This document shows, one piece after another, positions 42,992-52,440 of a stretch of DNA of 64,000 bases (the stretch's first letter is position 1; every line of letters begins with the position of its first letter). A program made the translations under genes and the position numbers. The stretch comes from UBA4722 sp041690995 (GTDB lineage Bacteria > Pseudomonadota > Gammaproteobacteria > DSM-16500): positions 1 to 64,000 of the forward strand of contig JBEPVM010000001.1 of assembly GCA_041690995.1 (NCBI GenBank). The letters run 5' to 3'. The notes beneath the pieces were generated by a model, which worked only from the letters and a program-made list of their open reading frames with translations, had not been told where the DNA came from and ran no database searches.

Positions 42992-44926
42992 CTATGACAC
43001 CAACTCTAGCAGCAATTTATTCATCCGTTGTACAAAAGCCGCAGGGTCTTTTAATTGACCGCCTTCCGCGAGTACAGCTTGATCAAATAAAATCTGTGTC
43101 CATTCTTTGAATCGTTCAGCTTCTTTTTCTTCTTTTAAAAATTTCACTAAAGAATGTGTTGGGTTTAATTCAAAAATAGGTTTGATCTCACCGACTTCTT
43201 GTCCAGCGGCTTTCAATAAGCGTTGCAATTGCATGCCCATATCATTTTCATCTGCAACCAGGCAAGAAGGCGAACTCGTCAAACGATGTGAAATACGCAC
43301 CTCTTTGACTTGGTCACCCAAGACTTCTTTCACACGTTGAATAATATCAACGAATTCTTCTTTCACTTGCTCTTCTTGTTTTTTTTGTTCTTCTTTCACG
43401 GCTTTATCTTCTTCACCGCTTATTTCATCTAAATTCACATCGCCTTTTGCGACAGATTGCAAATGCTTGCCTTCGACTTCAACCAAATGTCCCACTAACC
43501 ATTCGTCTATTCGATCAGACAGTAATAAAACTTCTATATTATTTTTTCGGAAAATTTCCAAATGTGGGCTTGCTTTGGCCGCATTAAAAGATTCCGCAGT
43601 CATATAATAAATTTTCTTTTGTTCTGGTTTCATTCGACTAATATAGTCATCAAATGAGACTGTTTGTAAGGGCGAATCTGTTTGAGTCGATGAGAAACGT
43701 AACAATTTTGCAATACGTATGCGATTAGAAAAATCTTCTGCAGGGCCTTCCTTGAGTACATTTCCAAATTGTTTCCAAAAGAGAGTGTATTTCTCAGGGT
43801 CGTCTTTCACAAGTTTATCTAACATATCTAACGTGCGTTTTACCAATGCGCTACGCAACTTTGTCATGGTGGGGTTATCTTGTAAAATTTCACGCGAAAT
43901 ATTGAGTGGTAACGCGGTGGTATCCACAATACCCCGTACAAATCGCAAATAAGAAGGCATGAATTGTTCGACTTTATCCATGATAAAAATACGCTGTACA
44001 TACAGTTTCAAACCGCGTTGATGTTGCTGCTGCCAAAGATCGTGAGGTGCGCGAGAAGGAATATAAAGTAAGCTAATATAATCCAGTCCAGTTCCTTCCA
44101 CTTGATTATGCGACCACACTAACGGATCTTCAAAATCATGGGAAATATGTTTGTAATGTTCTTTATATTGCTCATCTGTAATTGTATTTTTAGGGAGTAC
44201 CCATAATGCAGTAGCGCGATTCACTGCTTCCCATTGGATTTCTTTTTCCTTTTTTTCAGTTTCTTTATCATCTTCTTCTGCCTTTGTATGCATTAAAATA
44301 GGCAAGCTGATATGGTCTGAGTATTTGGTAATAATGCTGCGTAAGCGCCAGTCATTCAAAAACTCATCTTCGTTTTCTTTGATATGTAAAATAATTTCAG
44401 TACCTCGAGTCGGTTTTTCTATATTCGCAATCGTATAATCGCCTTCGCCATTGGATTCCCACGTCACACCCTGTTCTTGTGTTGCCCCTGCTCGGCGAGT
44501 ATTCACCGTCACTTTATCGGCGATGATAAAAGAAGAATAAAAACCCACGCCGAATTGCCCAATTAAGTGCGAGTCTTTCTTTTGATCTCCTGTGAGATGT
44601 GCCAGGAAATCACGCGTGCCTGATTTTGCGATAGTTCCTAAATTTTCAACTACTTCCTCTCGGTTCATGCCGATGCCATTGTCGCTGACAGTAATCGTGC
44701 GTGCTTTTTCATCAAAACTGACATGGATTTTGAGTTCTGCATCGTTTTCATAGAGCGCAGGATCTGAGAGAGCCTCAAAACGTAATTTGTCGGCGGCGTC
44801 AGAGGCATTCGAGATCAATTCGCGTAGGAATATCTCTTTATTGCTATATAACGAATGAACAACGATATTGAGTAATTGTTTCACTTCTGCTTGGAAATGA
44901 AGTTTTTCGGGTTGGGCTGTTGCCAT
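42992..44926 (-). CDS. htpG: Molecular chaperone HtpG (Hsp90)
   Basis: Bacterial Hsp90 of 644 residues. The GHKL ATPase domain has FLRELISNASDAADKLR (Glu and Asn of the active site), DNGIGMNREE and GQFGVGFYSSF; the middle domain has the catalytic-loop Arg in LNISREILQD, and the C-terminal dimerisation domain ends near NKLLLELVS. AGGAGTG lies before the ATG. A consensus sigma-32 promoter 39-67 bases upstream shows heat control. Confidence 0.98.
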   Translation of the reverse strand: MATAQPEKLHFQAEVKQLLNIVVHSLYSNKEIFLRELISNASDAADKLRFEALSDPALYENDAELKIHVSFDEKARTITVSDNGIGMNREEVVENLGTIAKSGTRDFLAHLTGDQKKDSHLIGQFGVGFYSSFIIADKVTVNTRRAGATQEQGVTWESNGEGDYTIANIEKPTRGTEIILHIKENEDEFLNDWRLRSIITKYSDHISLPILMHTKAEEDDKETEKKEKEIQWEAVNRATALWVLPKNTITDEQYKEHYKHISHDFEDPLVWSHNQVEGTGLDYISLLYIPSRAPHDLWQQQHQRGLKLYVQRIFIMDKVEQFMPSYLRFVRGIVDTTALPLNISREILQDNPTMTKLRSALVKRTLDMLDKLVKDDPEKYTLFWKQFGNVLKEGPAEDFSNRIRIAKLLRFSSTQTDSPLQTVSFDDYISRMKPEQKKIYYMTAESFNAAKASPHLEIFRKNNIEVLLLSDRIDEWLVGHLVEVEGKHLQSVAKGDVNLDEISGEEDKAVKEEQKKQEEQVKEEFVDIIQRVKEVLGDQVKEVRISHRLTSSPSCLVADENDMGMQLQRLLKAAGQEVGEIKPIFELNPTHSLVKFLKEEKEAERFKEWTQILFDQAVLAEGGQLKDPAAFVQRMNKLLLELVS

Positions 44927-44964
44927 GTAATAACACTCCTAGGAATCTGTTAAAGATTTCTAGG

Positions 44965-44993
44965 ATATGGGGACGAGATGGGGATATTTCAAG
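44965..44993 (-). promoter_or_regulatory. Sigma-32 heat-shock promoter of htpG
   Basis: Read on the minus strand: CTTGAA, a 15-base spacer, CCCCATAT. Both boxes match the heat-shock consensus exactly, and the -10 box ends about 39 bases before the htpG ATG. Confidence 0.85.
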
Positions 44994-45029
44994 TCACGAT
45001 GGCTAGTACTCAAAGATTTTTATCGTATT

Positions 45030-45467
45030 TTATCGTCTGAGCTTTATATTTTCGTGTTTTATAGCTTTACTAATATGCACTATATCCTTCAAAGCCTTTG
45101 CAAGAATATTTTTGGTTGTTGGTGGAGAAGAGAAAAACCGCGAGAAGACATTTTTCATTGACATTTTTTGAGGCATGAATGTTTTTTCAGCCTTTTCTGT
45201 TTGTGTCAAATAACCAGACATAGCAGTGTGAAGATCCTCGATGTCGATTTTTTTATCTTTATATTTCTGAATGGCTTCGAGCGCATTATTCATAGAGGCT
45301 AGTTCCAATTTTTTAAAATGATGGTCTTGCTTCTCATCCTCATTCAATTTGTTATTATTTTGGTGAGAAATTACATTTTCAGATACAAGTGATCGGCTTA
45401 ATTCCTTTCTTTTTTTTTGTATCGCAGTTTCTATGTCGTGTATTGTTGGCTTTCTTGAATTGCCCAT
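45030..45467 (-). CDS. Hypothetical helical protein
   Basis: I do not recognise this 145-residue protein. It is rich in Lys and Glu and mostly helical, with coiled-coil-like stretches (DIETAIQKKRKELSRSL and EKQDHHFKKLELASM), no signal peptide and a short basic C terminus. GAGGAG lies before the ATG, a strong site, so it is probably expressed. It stands alone between htpG and a palindromic element. A secreted effector or a DNA-associated role is possible but unsupported. Confidence 0.65.
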   Translation of the reverse strand: MGNSRKPTIHDIETAIQKKRKELSRSLVSENVISHQNNNKLNEDEKQDHHFKKLELASMNNALEAIQKYKDKKIDIEDLHTAMSGYLTQTEKAEKTFMPQKMSMKNVFSRFFSSPPTTKNILAKALKDIVHISKAIKHENIKLRR

Positions 45468-45611
45468 AATAAATACTCCTCTATTAAAATCGACTATATT
45501 TTGAGTATAGCGGCTTAATTCAATTTTGCTGAGAGGCTAGAAATATAAATATATTCAACCAGTTATAGAATTATTGGTCATATAGTACTATAATATAGCG
45601 TTCCTAAAAAT

Positions 45612-45777
45612 GGGAATATTCATTCAACTGTGTCATTCCCGCGAAGGCGGGAACCTATTCTCACGTGTGACTAAACCTGCCTTAGTAATGGAAATTATTT
45701 TACTAAAGTCAGTCTAGCTACAGGGCAAAATGGGTTCCCGCCTTCGCGGGAATGACACAGTTAAATGAATATTCTCC
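45612..45777. repeat. MITE-like palindromic element, full copy (166 bp)
   Basis: The ends GGGAATATTCATTCAACTG-TGTCATTCCCGCG and their complement (ending GAATATTCTCC) make about 48 bases of inverted repeat. The inner segment is the copy of 10043-10207 in the opposite direction: here CTAAACCTGCCTTAGTAA comes first. This supports movement of a single unit in both directions. Confidence 0.88.
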
Positions 45778-45799
45778 TGAAAATAGCGAAGGAAATAAT

Positions 45800-45973
45800 A
45801 TGAAAGCCAAAGTTTTTTAGGAATACCTAAAGAAGCCGCCAGATAAAAATGAAATAGCCGAAATTGAAAAATCCGCAAAACTGGAAGTAGAATGCTTGCA
45901 GTTATTAAAAAAGAATATTTCTAAGGCTGTAAAAAATGAAAGTTCTTTTAAAAAACGAGCGAGTAACGCTTAG
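45800..45973 (+). pseudogene. Short decayed gene with amber codon
   Basis: An ATG with a good ribosome site (GAAGGAAA) opens MKAKVF, then TAG at 45818-45820, and the same frame continues for 50 codons (EYLKKPPDKNEIAEIEKSAK onward) to a TAG at 45971-45973. The downstream part is rich in Lys and Glu and predicted helical. It may be a small antitoxin-like or regulatory protein gene disabled by one change; no homologue is recognised. Confidence 0.45.
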
Positions 45974-46090
45974 CGATTTTCATACTGGTACTATGCCATG
46001 TTAGATATGTCATCCTGACTTGGCGTTGCCCTCGTGCACTTTGATCTGCTACAATCTATTCTATTATTCAATCGTTTAAAAGAGGGCAGT

Positions 46091-46561
46091 ATGTTTAAAT
46101 ATATTTCCGCATTTTTATTGCTGACTGTTTCTGCTAATGTGGTTGCTTCTAGTAAAATGCTCGCTAACTATGAAGACGTCGTAAAAGCCATTAGCCATGG
46201 TGAACGTTTGCAAGCCGTGGCTAACTTTAACACGTGCTTGCCAGCAGCCGATGATCCTATTCAATTAGGTACAATCACTTTCGAGCATTTTCTTGTTTAC
46301 AGCGCAGAAAAAAATGGCAAAAAAATGGATGTCATCGGCACATCGAATACTATTCTCCTTCATAAGAATAACGAGGGCTATCAATTTGAATATGTTAAGG
46401 CACGTATTTTTTCTGACAATTCAGTAGAAATTTTTCAGCAATATTTAAACCCCAAAAATTATTCTCCTTTCAAAAAAGGCTCTTCTTTTACATGTCGTTT
46501 AAACAATAAAAAAGACTCGTTAGATGGAGTGGCTTTCTATGTTATCAGCAGTGGAATGTAA
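46091..46561 (+). CDS. VirK-family secreted protein
   Basis: The 156-residue protein has a signal peptide (MFKYISAFLLLTVSANVVAS) and then the VirK pattern: YEDVVKAISHGERLQAVANF followed by NTC, and a beta-rich body ending with RLNNKKDSLDGVAFYVIS. VirK proteins are periplasmic or secreted virulence-linked proteins in plant and animal pathogens, of unknown mechanism. The start at 46091 is preferred for its signal peptide and GAGGG site; the in-frame ATG at 46034 is 57 bases upstream. It is a single gene. Confidence 0.82.
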   Translation: MFKYISAFLLLTVSANVVASSKMLANYEDVVKAISHGERLQAVANFNTCLPAADDPIQLGTITFEHFLVYSAEKNGKKMDVIGTSNTILLHKNNEGYQFEYVKARIFSDNSVEIFQQYLNPKNYSPFKKGSSFTCRLNNKKDSLDGVAFYVISSGM

Positions 46562-46655
46562 GCCAGTAGAAATGTATTACCAGAAAACGCCGAAGAAGAA
46601 ATCAGGATGGTGATATAATTTGAAGTCGCCGAGTAGAGGAAATAGAATAAAGAGC

Positions 46656-48071
46656 ATGGATATTAATCAAATAACCGCGATTGTCCAGCAGGGTGAATCA
46701 CATAATATCGAATTTAAAAAGTCTACTGCTCAATTGAAATCAGCGTTTGAAACAGCTTGTGCATTTTTAAATGGACAGGGTGGTGTCGTATTAATGGGTG
46801 TTTCTGATAAGGGTAAAATAATCGGTCAGAGTGTCACAGACAATACCCGTCAAGAAATTGCGAGAGAGATTAAAAAAATTGAACCCTCTGTATTTATTGA
46901 TGTTGATTATGCTCCTATTGAAAATAATAAATTTATTATTGTGCTTGAAGTAAGTATCGGCCACCATGCCCCGTATATTTATGCTGGTCGTCCTTATGAG
47001 CGTATTCAGTCATCAACAGTATCGATGTCGCAGCATCTTTATGAGCAATTACTGGTTCGTCGCGGGCAGTTAAATCATACTTGGGAAGAGCAACCTGCTC
47101 AAGGCTACGGATTAGATTTACTTGATCATGAAGAGATTCGGCGTACTATTAAAGAGGGCGTGGATAATCATAGAATTAGCGTTGAAGTGCTTCAATATGA
47201 TATCAAACAGATATTAAGTAATTTTAATTTATTAAGAGATAACCAGTTAATCAATGCGGCAGTTGTTCTGTATGCCAAAGATGTTTTACCAAATTACGCC
47301 CATTGTATGATAAGAATGGCTAGATTTATGGGTGTTGATAAGTCGGGTGATTTTATGGATAACCAGCGCGTGTATGGTAATGCTTTTCATTTAATGTTGG
47401 CAGCCCATGAATTTGCTCGGCGCCATCTTCCTATTGCCAGTTTTTTTGAGCCAGGAAAAATGCAGCGCATCGATCAGCCTGCTGTCCCACCCCTTGCATT
47501 AAGAGAAGCATTACTTAATGCAATTGCACATAGGGATTATACAAACCGTTCTGCATCGCTCGCTTTATCTATTTTTGATGATAGATTGGAAATATGGAGT
47601 AATGGTGAACTTACACGGGAGCTTACTATTGATGATTTAAGAAAAGCACATCAGTCCTACCCTCGAAATGAAAAAATGGCGACTGTTTTCTATAAAAGAG
47701 GTTGGGTTGAAGGATGGGGAACGGGAACAGTACGTATGCTTGGGTATTGTCAAAAAAACGGCACGCCTGATCCAGAGTTTATAGAATACTCAGGTGGATT
47801 TGCAGTCGTTTTTCATTTTAAAGAACCCATGGGAGAGATTTTAAAACCAGTCAAAAATTTACTACTTGAATTAACGCCTCGCCAAAAGAAGATTATTGAA
47901 ATTCTTAATTCAGAGGAAGAAATGAAAATAAAAGACATTATTCAACGAATTAAAGAGCCACCAGCAGAAAGAACCCTGCGTGATGATTTAGCTGTTCTTA
48001 AGAAAAAAGGGTTTATCCAATCGAGCGGACATGCTCGTACAACAACGTGGTTTATTATTAAAAAAACTTGA
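46656..48071 (+). CDS. AlbA_2/Schlafen-type ATP-binding transcriptional regulator
   Basis: The protein (471 residues) has the layout of this family: an N-terminal AlbA_2 (Schlafen-like) domain with ESHNIEFKKS and FLNGQGGVVLMGVSDKGKI, a middle HATPase-like region with LREALLNAIAHRDYTNRS and GWGTGTVRML, and a C-terminal winged helix (LTPRQKKIIEIL, residues 420-471). Such proteins are thought to regulate transcription and often travel as single genes. The start at 46656 (MDINQI) begins at the domain. Its stop codon is the first base of a run of five 10-base repeats, an association that may be functional. Confidence 0.88.
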   Translation: MDINQITAIVQQGESHNIEFKKSTAQLKSAFETACAFLNGQGGVVLMGVSDKGKIIGQSVTDNTRQEIAREIKKIEPSVFIDVDYAPIENNKFIIVLEVSIGHHAPYIYAGRPYERIQSSTVSMSQHLYEQLLVRRGQLNHTWEEQPAQGYGLDLLDHEEIRRTIKEGVDNHRISVEVLQYDIKQILSNFNLLRDNQLINAAVVLYAKDVLPNYAHCMIRMARFMGVDKSGDFMDNQRVYGNAFHLMLAAHEFARRHLPIASFFEPGKMQRIDQPAVPPLALREALLNAIAHRDYTNRSASLALSIFDDRLEIWSNGELTRELTIDDLRKAHQSYPRNEKMATVFYKRGWVEGWGTGTVRMLGYCQKNGTPDPEFIEYSGGFAVVFHFKEPMGEILKPVKNLLLELTPRQKKIIEILNSEEEMKIKDIIQRIKEPPAERTLRDDLAVLKKKGFIQSSGHARTTTWFIIKKT

Positions 48072-48120
48072 GGCGGTTTGCGGCGGTTTGCAGCGGTTTG
48101 CGGCGGTTTGCGGCGGTTTA
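48071..48120. repeat. Five 10-bp tandem repeats at the regulator 3' end
   Basis: Units of GCGGCGGTTT type: AGGCGGTTTG, CGGCGGTTTG, CAGCGGTTTG, CGGCGGTTTG, CGGCGGTTTA. They start on the last base of the stop codon and end 11 bases before the stop of the convergent ubiquinone-hydroxylase gene. The copies differ by only one or two bases. They are too short and unspaced for a CRISPR. Confidence 0.92.
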
Positions 48121-48131
48121 TATCCATCATC

Positions 48132-49346
48132 TTATGGGGTTGGGGATTTAGCCAGCCTCGGCAAATCCCCGTGATGACCCACAGCATAACTCGCTAGCCA
48201 ATTCTTAATAAATGGAAAATGATTTGTCATCGTTAAACCCAAATGACGAATATGTTGTAATGATTTTTTATCGCTGGCGAATAAACGTTTTAATCCTTCA
48301 ATGAAAGCCAGCATCAGAAGCGTATCGCTTTTACGCCAACGTTCGTATCGGCGTAATGTAGATAAGCTTGCAAAATCACGATTTTTTTTGTGTGCATCAA
48401 TAATCACTTCTGCCAATGTTGCAGCATCCAGTAATCCTAAATTAACACCTTGACCTGCCAAGGGATGAATCGTGTGTGCTGCATCGCCTATGAGGGCTAA
48501 ACGCGATTTTACATATTTTTTCGCATGGCGCATACGTAATGGAAAAGAATGACGTGGGGTAGCTGTTATAATAGTTCCTAATTTATTTTCAAACTCAGCA
48601 CTGATTATTTTAGAAAAAGTATCATCGTCTAATGACAATAAATACGCGGCATAATCAGGCACCGCAGACCAAACGATTGAACAATGATGTGGATCATCTA
48701 AAGGCAAAAATGCCAAGGGCCCTTGTGGTAAAAATCGCTGCCAGGCGGTTGCCTGATGTGAAAGTGCTGTTTTGACAGTGGCTACAATCGCCGTGTGTTC
48801 ATAATCCCATTCTGTTAATTCAATCTTCGCACATCTGCGCACCCAAGACTCTGCGCCATCTGCTGCAATCAGTAATTTTGTGGAGAATGTTTTATTATCC
48901 TCTGTGATTAATTCTATAGAATCTGATTTTTCTTGCATCGTATTGATTTGAAGAGGACAGAGAAAATCTATATTTTTATAATCCTGGAAATGCGCTAATA
49001 AACTTGAGCGAATCACGCTATCTTCAATAATATAACCTAGAAATATCTCATCTAACGATGAAGCATCAAAATGAATTTCGCCTTTGCTGATTGCATCCCA
49101 TACGTGCATATCAGAATAACCACGCACTCGTTTTGATTGAATGGATTCCCAACAATGTAAATTTTGAAAAATAGTTTTAGAGGTGAGAGAAAGAGCGCTA
49201 ACGCGATGATCATATTGTTTCGGGCTATTCGTAAAAACAGGTAAGCTTTTCTCAATAATGCCTATTTTTAAAGATGTTTCACGAGCGAGTGCTAACGCTG
49301 TTGTTGCGCCGACAATGCCACTACCTATAATAATAATGTCGTACAT
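48132..49346 (-). CDS. Ubiquinone-biosynthesis FAD hydroxylase (UbiH/COQ6 family)
   Basis: A flavin hydroxylase of 404 residues that adds a hydroxyl to the ubiquinone ring. The FAD-binding start DIIIIGSGIVGATTALALA, the DG motif ADGAESWVRR and ALIGDAAHTIHPLAGQGVN followed by LGLLDAATLAEV are all clear. Which ring position it acts on (UbiH, UbiI or UbiF) cannot be settled. It follows algC in the opposite-strand run at 48132-52407 with a 19-base gap and ends 12 bases from the tandem repeats. Confidence 0.9.
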   Translation of the reverse strand: MYDIIIIGSGIVGATTALALARETSLKIGIIEKSLPVFTNSPKQYDHRVSALSLTSKTIFQNLHCWESIQSKRVRGYSDMHVWDAISKGEIHFDASSLDEIFLGYIIEDSVIRSSLLAHFQDYKNIDFLCPLQINTMQEKSDSIELITEDNKTFSTKLLIAADGAESWVRRCAKIELTEWDYEHTAIVATVKTALSHQATAWQRFLPQGPLAFLPLDDPHHCSIVWSAVPDYAAYLLSLDDDTFSKIISAEFENKLGTIITATPRHSFPLRMRHAKKYVKSRLALIGDAAHTIHPLAGQGVNLGLLDAATLAEVIIDAHKKNRDFASLSTLRRYERWRKSDTLLMLAFIEGLKRLFASDKKSLQHIRHLGLTMTNHFPFIKNWLASYAVGHHGDLPRLAKSPTP

Positions 49347-49365
49347 ATAGTGTTTTTACTTTTTA

Positions 49366-50742
49366 TTAAAACGGCAAAACCAACTCTGGCTTTACGGATA
49401 ACAATAATTCACGAAATGCTTCTTGAATTCTTAATAATACTTTTTCACTCTCTGCTTCAAAACGCAAGACCAGGCAAGGGGTCGTGTTCGATGATCGTAT
49501 CAACCCCCATCCATCTGAGAAATTCACCCGCAAACCATCAATCGTAATATGTTCAGCCAAATTAAAATTTGCTTGTTTAATTATTTTTTCCATCAAAGAT
49601 ATTTTTTCATGTTCATCCACATCAATTTTTAATTCTGGCGTATTGATACTATCAGGAATCGCATCAAATAATTCACCGCATGTTTGCTCTGCATCTGCCA
49701 AAATCTTTAATAAACGCACACCTGCGTAAATCGCATCATCAAATCCATACCATTGATCTTTAAAAAAGAGATGGCCACTCATCTCGCCTGCCAGCGCTGC
49801 CTGAACTTCTGCTGATTTAGATTTAATCAGCGAATGCCCTGTTTTCCACATCACAGGTTCACCGTGATGATCACGAATAAATTTTGCTAAATGGTGAGTA
49901 CATTTCACATCATAAATAATTTTCGCGCCTGGAAGACGGGAAAGCACTTCTTTTGAAAATAGCATTAACTGGCGATCAGGCCATATCACATCACCCCGAT
50001 CTGTCACCACCCCCAACCGATCACCATCACCATCAAACGCTAAACCGACATCCGATTGCGTTTTTTTGACAGTCGTAATTAAATCTTGCAAGTTTTTTAA
50101 TTGGCTTGGATCAGGATGATGATTAGGAAAACGTCCATCGACATCACAAAATAACTCATGGACTTCACAGCCTAATTGCCGAAATAATGCGGGTGCAACA
50201 GCACCTGCAATGCCATTGCCACAATCAATAACCACTTTCAATGGCCGTGCTAGTTTAAAATCACGCACGATATGTGTTATATATCGCTGAGTAATTTCCA
50301 GAGTAGTTAATTTTCCCGAACCTGACAGGAAATTATTTTCTATGATACGGTGATAGATATTTTTAATTTCTGCATCCGCCAGTGTCTGGCCGTTGATCAT
50401 CATTTTTAAGCCATTATAATTTGACGGATTATGGCTACCTGTTAACATCACGCCTGATCGAGTTTCTGAAACATGCGCAGCATAATAAAGTAATGGCGTT
50501 GGCACCATTCCCAAATCAATGACATCGCAGCCTGTGGCTAATACACCGTTACATAAAGCAGAGACTAATGATGGCCCTGACAAACGACCATCCCGCCCGA
50601 CTACTATAGAATGCTCGCCTTTTTCGATGACTAACGAACCCAACACCTGACCTATCGCATACACGCTTTCTTCCGTCAGCGTGTCACCCACGATACCGCG
50701 AATATCATAAGCACGAAAAATAGAAAAATCTATTGAGGCCAT
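49366..50742 (-). CDS. algC: Phosphomannomutase/phosphoglucomutase
   Basis: A 458-residue hexose phosphate mutase that converts mannose- or glucose-6-phosphate to the 1-phosphate for surface polysaccharide, LPS and GDP-mannose synthesis. The catalytic phosphoserine is in MLTGSHNPSNYNGLKM, the metal site is FDGDGDRLGVV and the sugar-binding loop is LAGEMSGHLFF. It lies in the conserved coaBC-dut-algC order, two bases after dut. GDP-mannose from this route could feed the DPM-like enzyme at 34983. Confidence 0.93.
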   Translation of the reverse strand: MASIDFSIFRAYDIRGIVGDTLTEESVYAIGQVLGSLVIEKGEHSIVVGRDGRLSGPSLVSALCNGVLATGCDVIDLGMVPTPLLYYAAHVSETRSGVMLTGSHNPSNYNGLKMMINGQTLADAEIKNIYHRIIENNFLSGSGKLTTLEITQRYITHIVRDFKLARPLKVVIDCGNGIAGAVAPALFRQLGCEVHELFCDVDGRFPNHHPDPSQLKNLQDLITTVKKTQSDVGLAFDGDGDRLGVVTDRGDVIWPDRQLMLFSKEVLSRLPGAKIIYDVKCTHHLAKFIRDHHGEPVMWKTGHSLIKSKSAEVQAALAGEMSGHLFFKDQWYGFDDAIYAGVRLLKILADAEQTCGELFDAIPDSINTPELKIDVDEHEKISLMEKIIKQANFNLAEHITIDGLRVNFSDGWGLIRSSNTTPCLVLRFEAESEKVLLRIQEAFRELLLSVKPELVLPF

Positions 50743-50744
50743 TG

Positions 50745-51203
50745 TTATTGTTTTCCTGAAGAACCAAATCCACCCACACCGCGTGCTGTCTCATTGAATT
50801 CATCCACAATAGATAAATTAACACGCGCGATCGGTAAAAAAACTAATTGAGCAATACGATCACCAGGCTCTATCGTATATTTATCTTGACTACGATTCCA
50901 GCAGGAAATCATTAAAGGCCCTTGATAATCCGCATCAATCAACCCGACAAGATTCCCTAATACGATCCCGTGCTTATGTCCTAGACCTGAGCGAGGTAAA
51001 ATAACTGCCGCGAGATGGGGGTCGCCGATATGGATTGCAATTCCTGTTGGAATAAGACGTGTTTCATTCGGTTGCAAAATAAGCGCGTCATCTAAACAAG
51101 CGCGCAGATCCATACCCGCCGAATCGGATGTTTCATAACGCGGTAAAGGATAATCTGTACCTATACGTTTATCTAAAATTTTAACTTGAATATCTTGCAG
51201 CAT
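50745..51203 (-). CDS. dut: dUTP diphosphatase
   Basis: The 152-residue trimeric dUTPase removes dUTP and supplies dUMP. All five motifs are present: SAGMDLRAC, PRSGLGHKHGIVL, LVGLIDADYQGPL, GDRIAQLVFLP and the C-terminal GVGGFGSSGK. Its start overlaps the last 23 bases of coaBC in another frame, showing coupling. Confidence 0.97.
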   Translation of the reverse strand: MLQDIQVKILDKRIGTDYPLPRYETSDSAGMDLRACLDDALILQPNETRLIPTGIAIHIGDPHLAAVILPRSGLGHKHGIVLGNLVGLIDADYQGPLMISCWNRSQDKYTIEPGDRIAQLVFLPIARVNLSIVDEFNETARGVGGFGSSGKQ

Positions 51204-52407
51204 CCGCGTTACTCCTGAAAAAATGAAGATTTAAAAATGCGATTAATTCGCGAGCTAATTTCTGTTTAGACATTTTTGCAAACTCGTGTTGCTGATCTTT
51301 CCACACTACTGTGACTGCATTATCGTCACTGCCCATCCCAACCCCATCACCTACTTTATTTGCAATAATCATATCTAATTTTTTATTCGTTAATTTAGCT
51401 TTGGCATTGGCTATGACATTTTCTGTTTCTGCAGAAAACCCCACCACAAATGGTTTTTTCTTTAACAAGGCAACACTTGAAACAATATCGGGATTACGTT
51501 CTAACTCAAGCATGAATGTCTCGGCTGTTTTTGGGATTTTCTGTGGGGATATTTTTTTACAGGAATAATCACCCACTGCTGCTACACTTAAAAATAAATC
51601 ACAATCAGCAACGTGCGACATCACAGCAGAGAACATCTCTTTCGCAGTAGTGACAGAAATTTTTTTCGTATGTAAAGGTGTAGGTAAAGCAACAGGGCCA
51701 CTGATTAATACTACATGAGCACCTGCCTCTGTTGCCGCCTCTGCTAACGCATAACCCATTTTTCCTGAGCTTGCATTGGTAATAAATCGAATAGGGTCAA
51801 TGAATTCATGCGTAGGCCCTGCTGTAATCATTATGTTCTTCCCATGCAAACAACCTGTTTGAAATAACGCGATGACTTTATCTACTAATTCGATAGGCTC
51901 TAGCATTCGCCCAAAACCCATATCTCCACATGCTTGGCTACCTTCTGCGGGTCCGAAAATATGAATGCCTTTTGCTTGTACTGCTTGAACATTTGCTTGT
52001 GTGGCTATATTATTCCACATGCTTTGATTCATAGCGGGTGCTAAAGCGATAGGTGCTTTTGTCACAAGACACAATGTCGTCAAAAGATCAGAAGCTTCGC
52101 CCTGCAATAATCTTGCCATACAATCCGCACTGGCTGGCGCAATCAAAATGACGTCTGCCCATCGCCCAAGCTCAATATGACCCATCGCCGCTTCTGCTTT
52201 TAAATCAAATAAGTCGTCATGCACAGGATTGCCAGAAACCGCTTGCATCGTTAAAGGAGTTATAAACTGTTTGGCATTGTGGGTCATGACAACGCGCACT
52301 TCTGCACCTGCTTCACGTAGCCGCCGTACCAAATCCGCACTTTTATACGCTGCAATACCGCCTGTCACACCTAAAAGGATTTGTTTGTGTAACAAATGCT
52401 GCTTCAT
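51181..52407 (-). CDS. coaBC: Bifunctional CoaBC (phosphopantothenoylcysteine decarboxylase / PPC synthetase)
   Basis: CoaBC (408 residues) makes two steps of coenzyme A biosynthesis. The N-terminal FMN domain (CoaC) has LGVTGGIAAYKSADLVRRLR and the catalytic Cys in SQACGDMGFGRMLEP; the C-terminal CoaB domain has ITAGPTHEFIDPIRFITN, SSGKMGYALAEA and the VGFSAET loop. It starts 34 bases from the divergent radC ATG, so both share a promoter region. dut and algC follow. Confidence 0.97.
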   Translation of the reverse strand: MKQHLLHKQILLGVTGGIAAYKSADLVRRLREAGAEVRVVMTHNAKQFITPLTMQAVSGNPVHDDLFDLKAEAAMGHIELGRWADVILIAPASADCMARLLQGEASDLLTTLCLVTKAPIALAPAMNQSMWNNIATQANVQAVQAKGIHIFGPAEGSQACGDMGFGRMLEPIELVDKVIALFQTGCLHGKNIMITAGPTHEFIDPIRFITNASSGKMGYALAEAATEAGAHVVLISGPVALPTPLHTKKISVTTAKEMFSAVMSHVADCDLFLSVAAVGDYSCKKISPQKIPKTAETFMLELERNPDIVSSVALLKKKPFVVGFSAETENVIANAKAKLTNKKLDMIIANKVGDGVGMGSDDNAVTVVWKDQQHEFAKMSKQKLARELIAFLNLHFFRSNADAARYSS

Positions 52408-52440
52408 CTGACCATCCTAATCACTCACGGAGATTTTATA

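Noticed and set aside
48071..48120. CRISPR-like array
   Set aside because: Units are 10 bases with no spacers; it is a plain tandem repeat.
47942..48187. Minus-strand frame with repeated RRKPPQ
   Set aside because: It only translates the 10-base tandem repeats and the antisense of the regulator.
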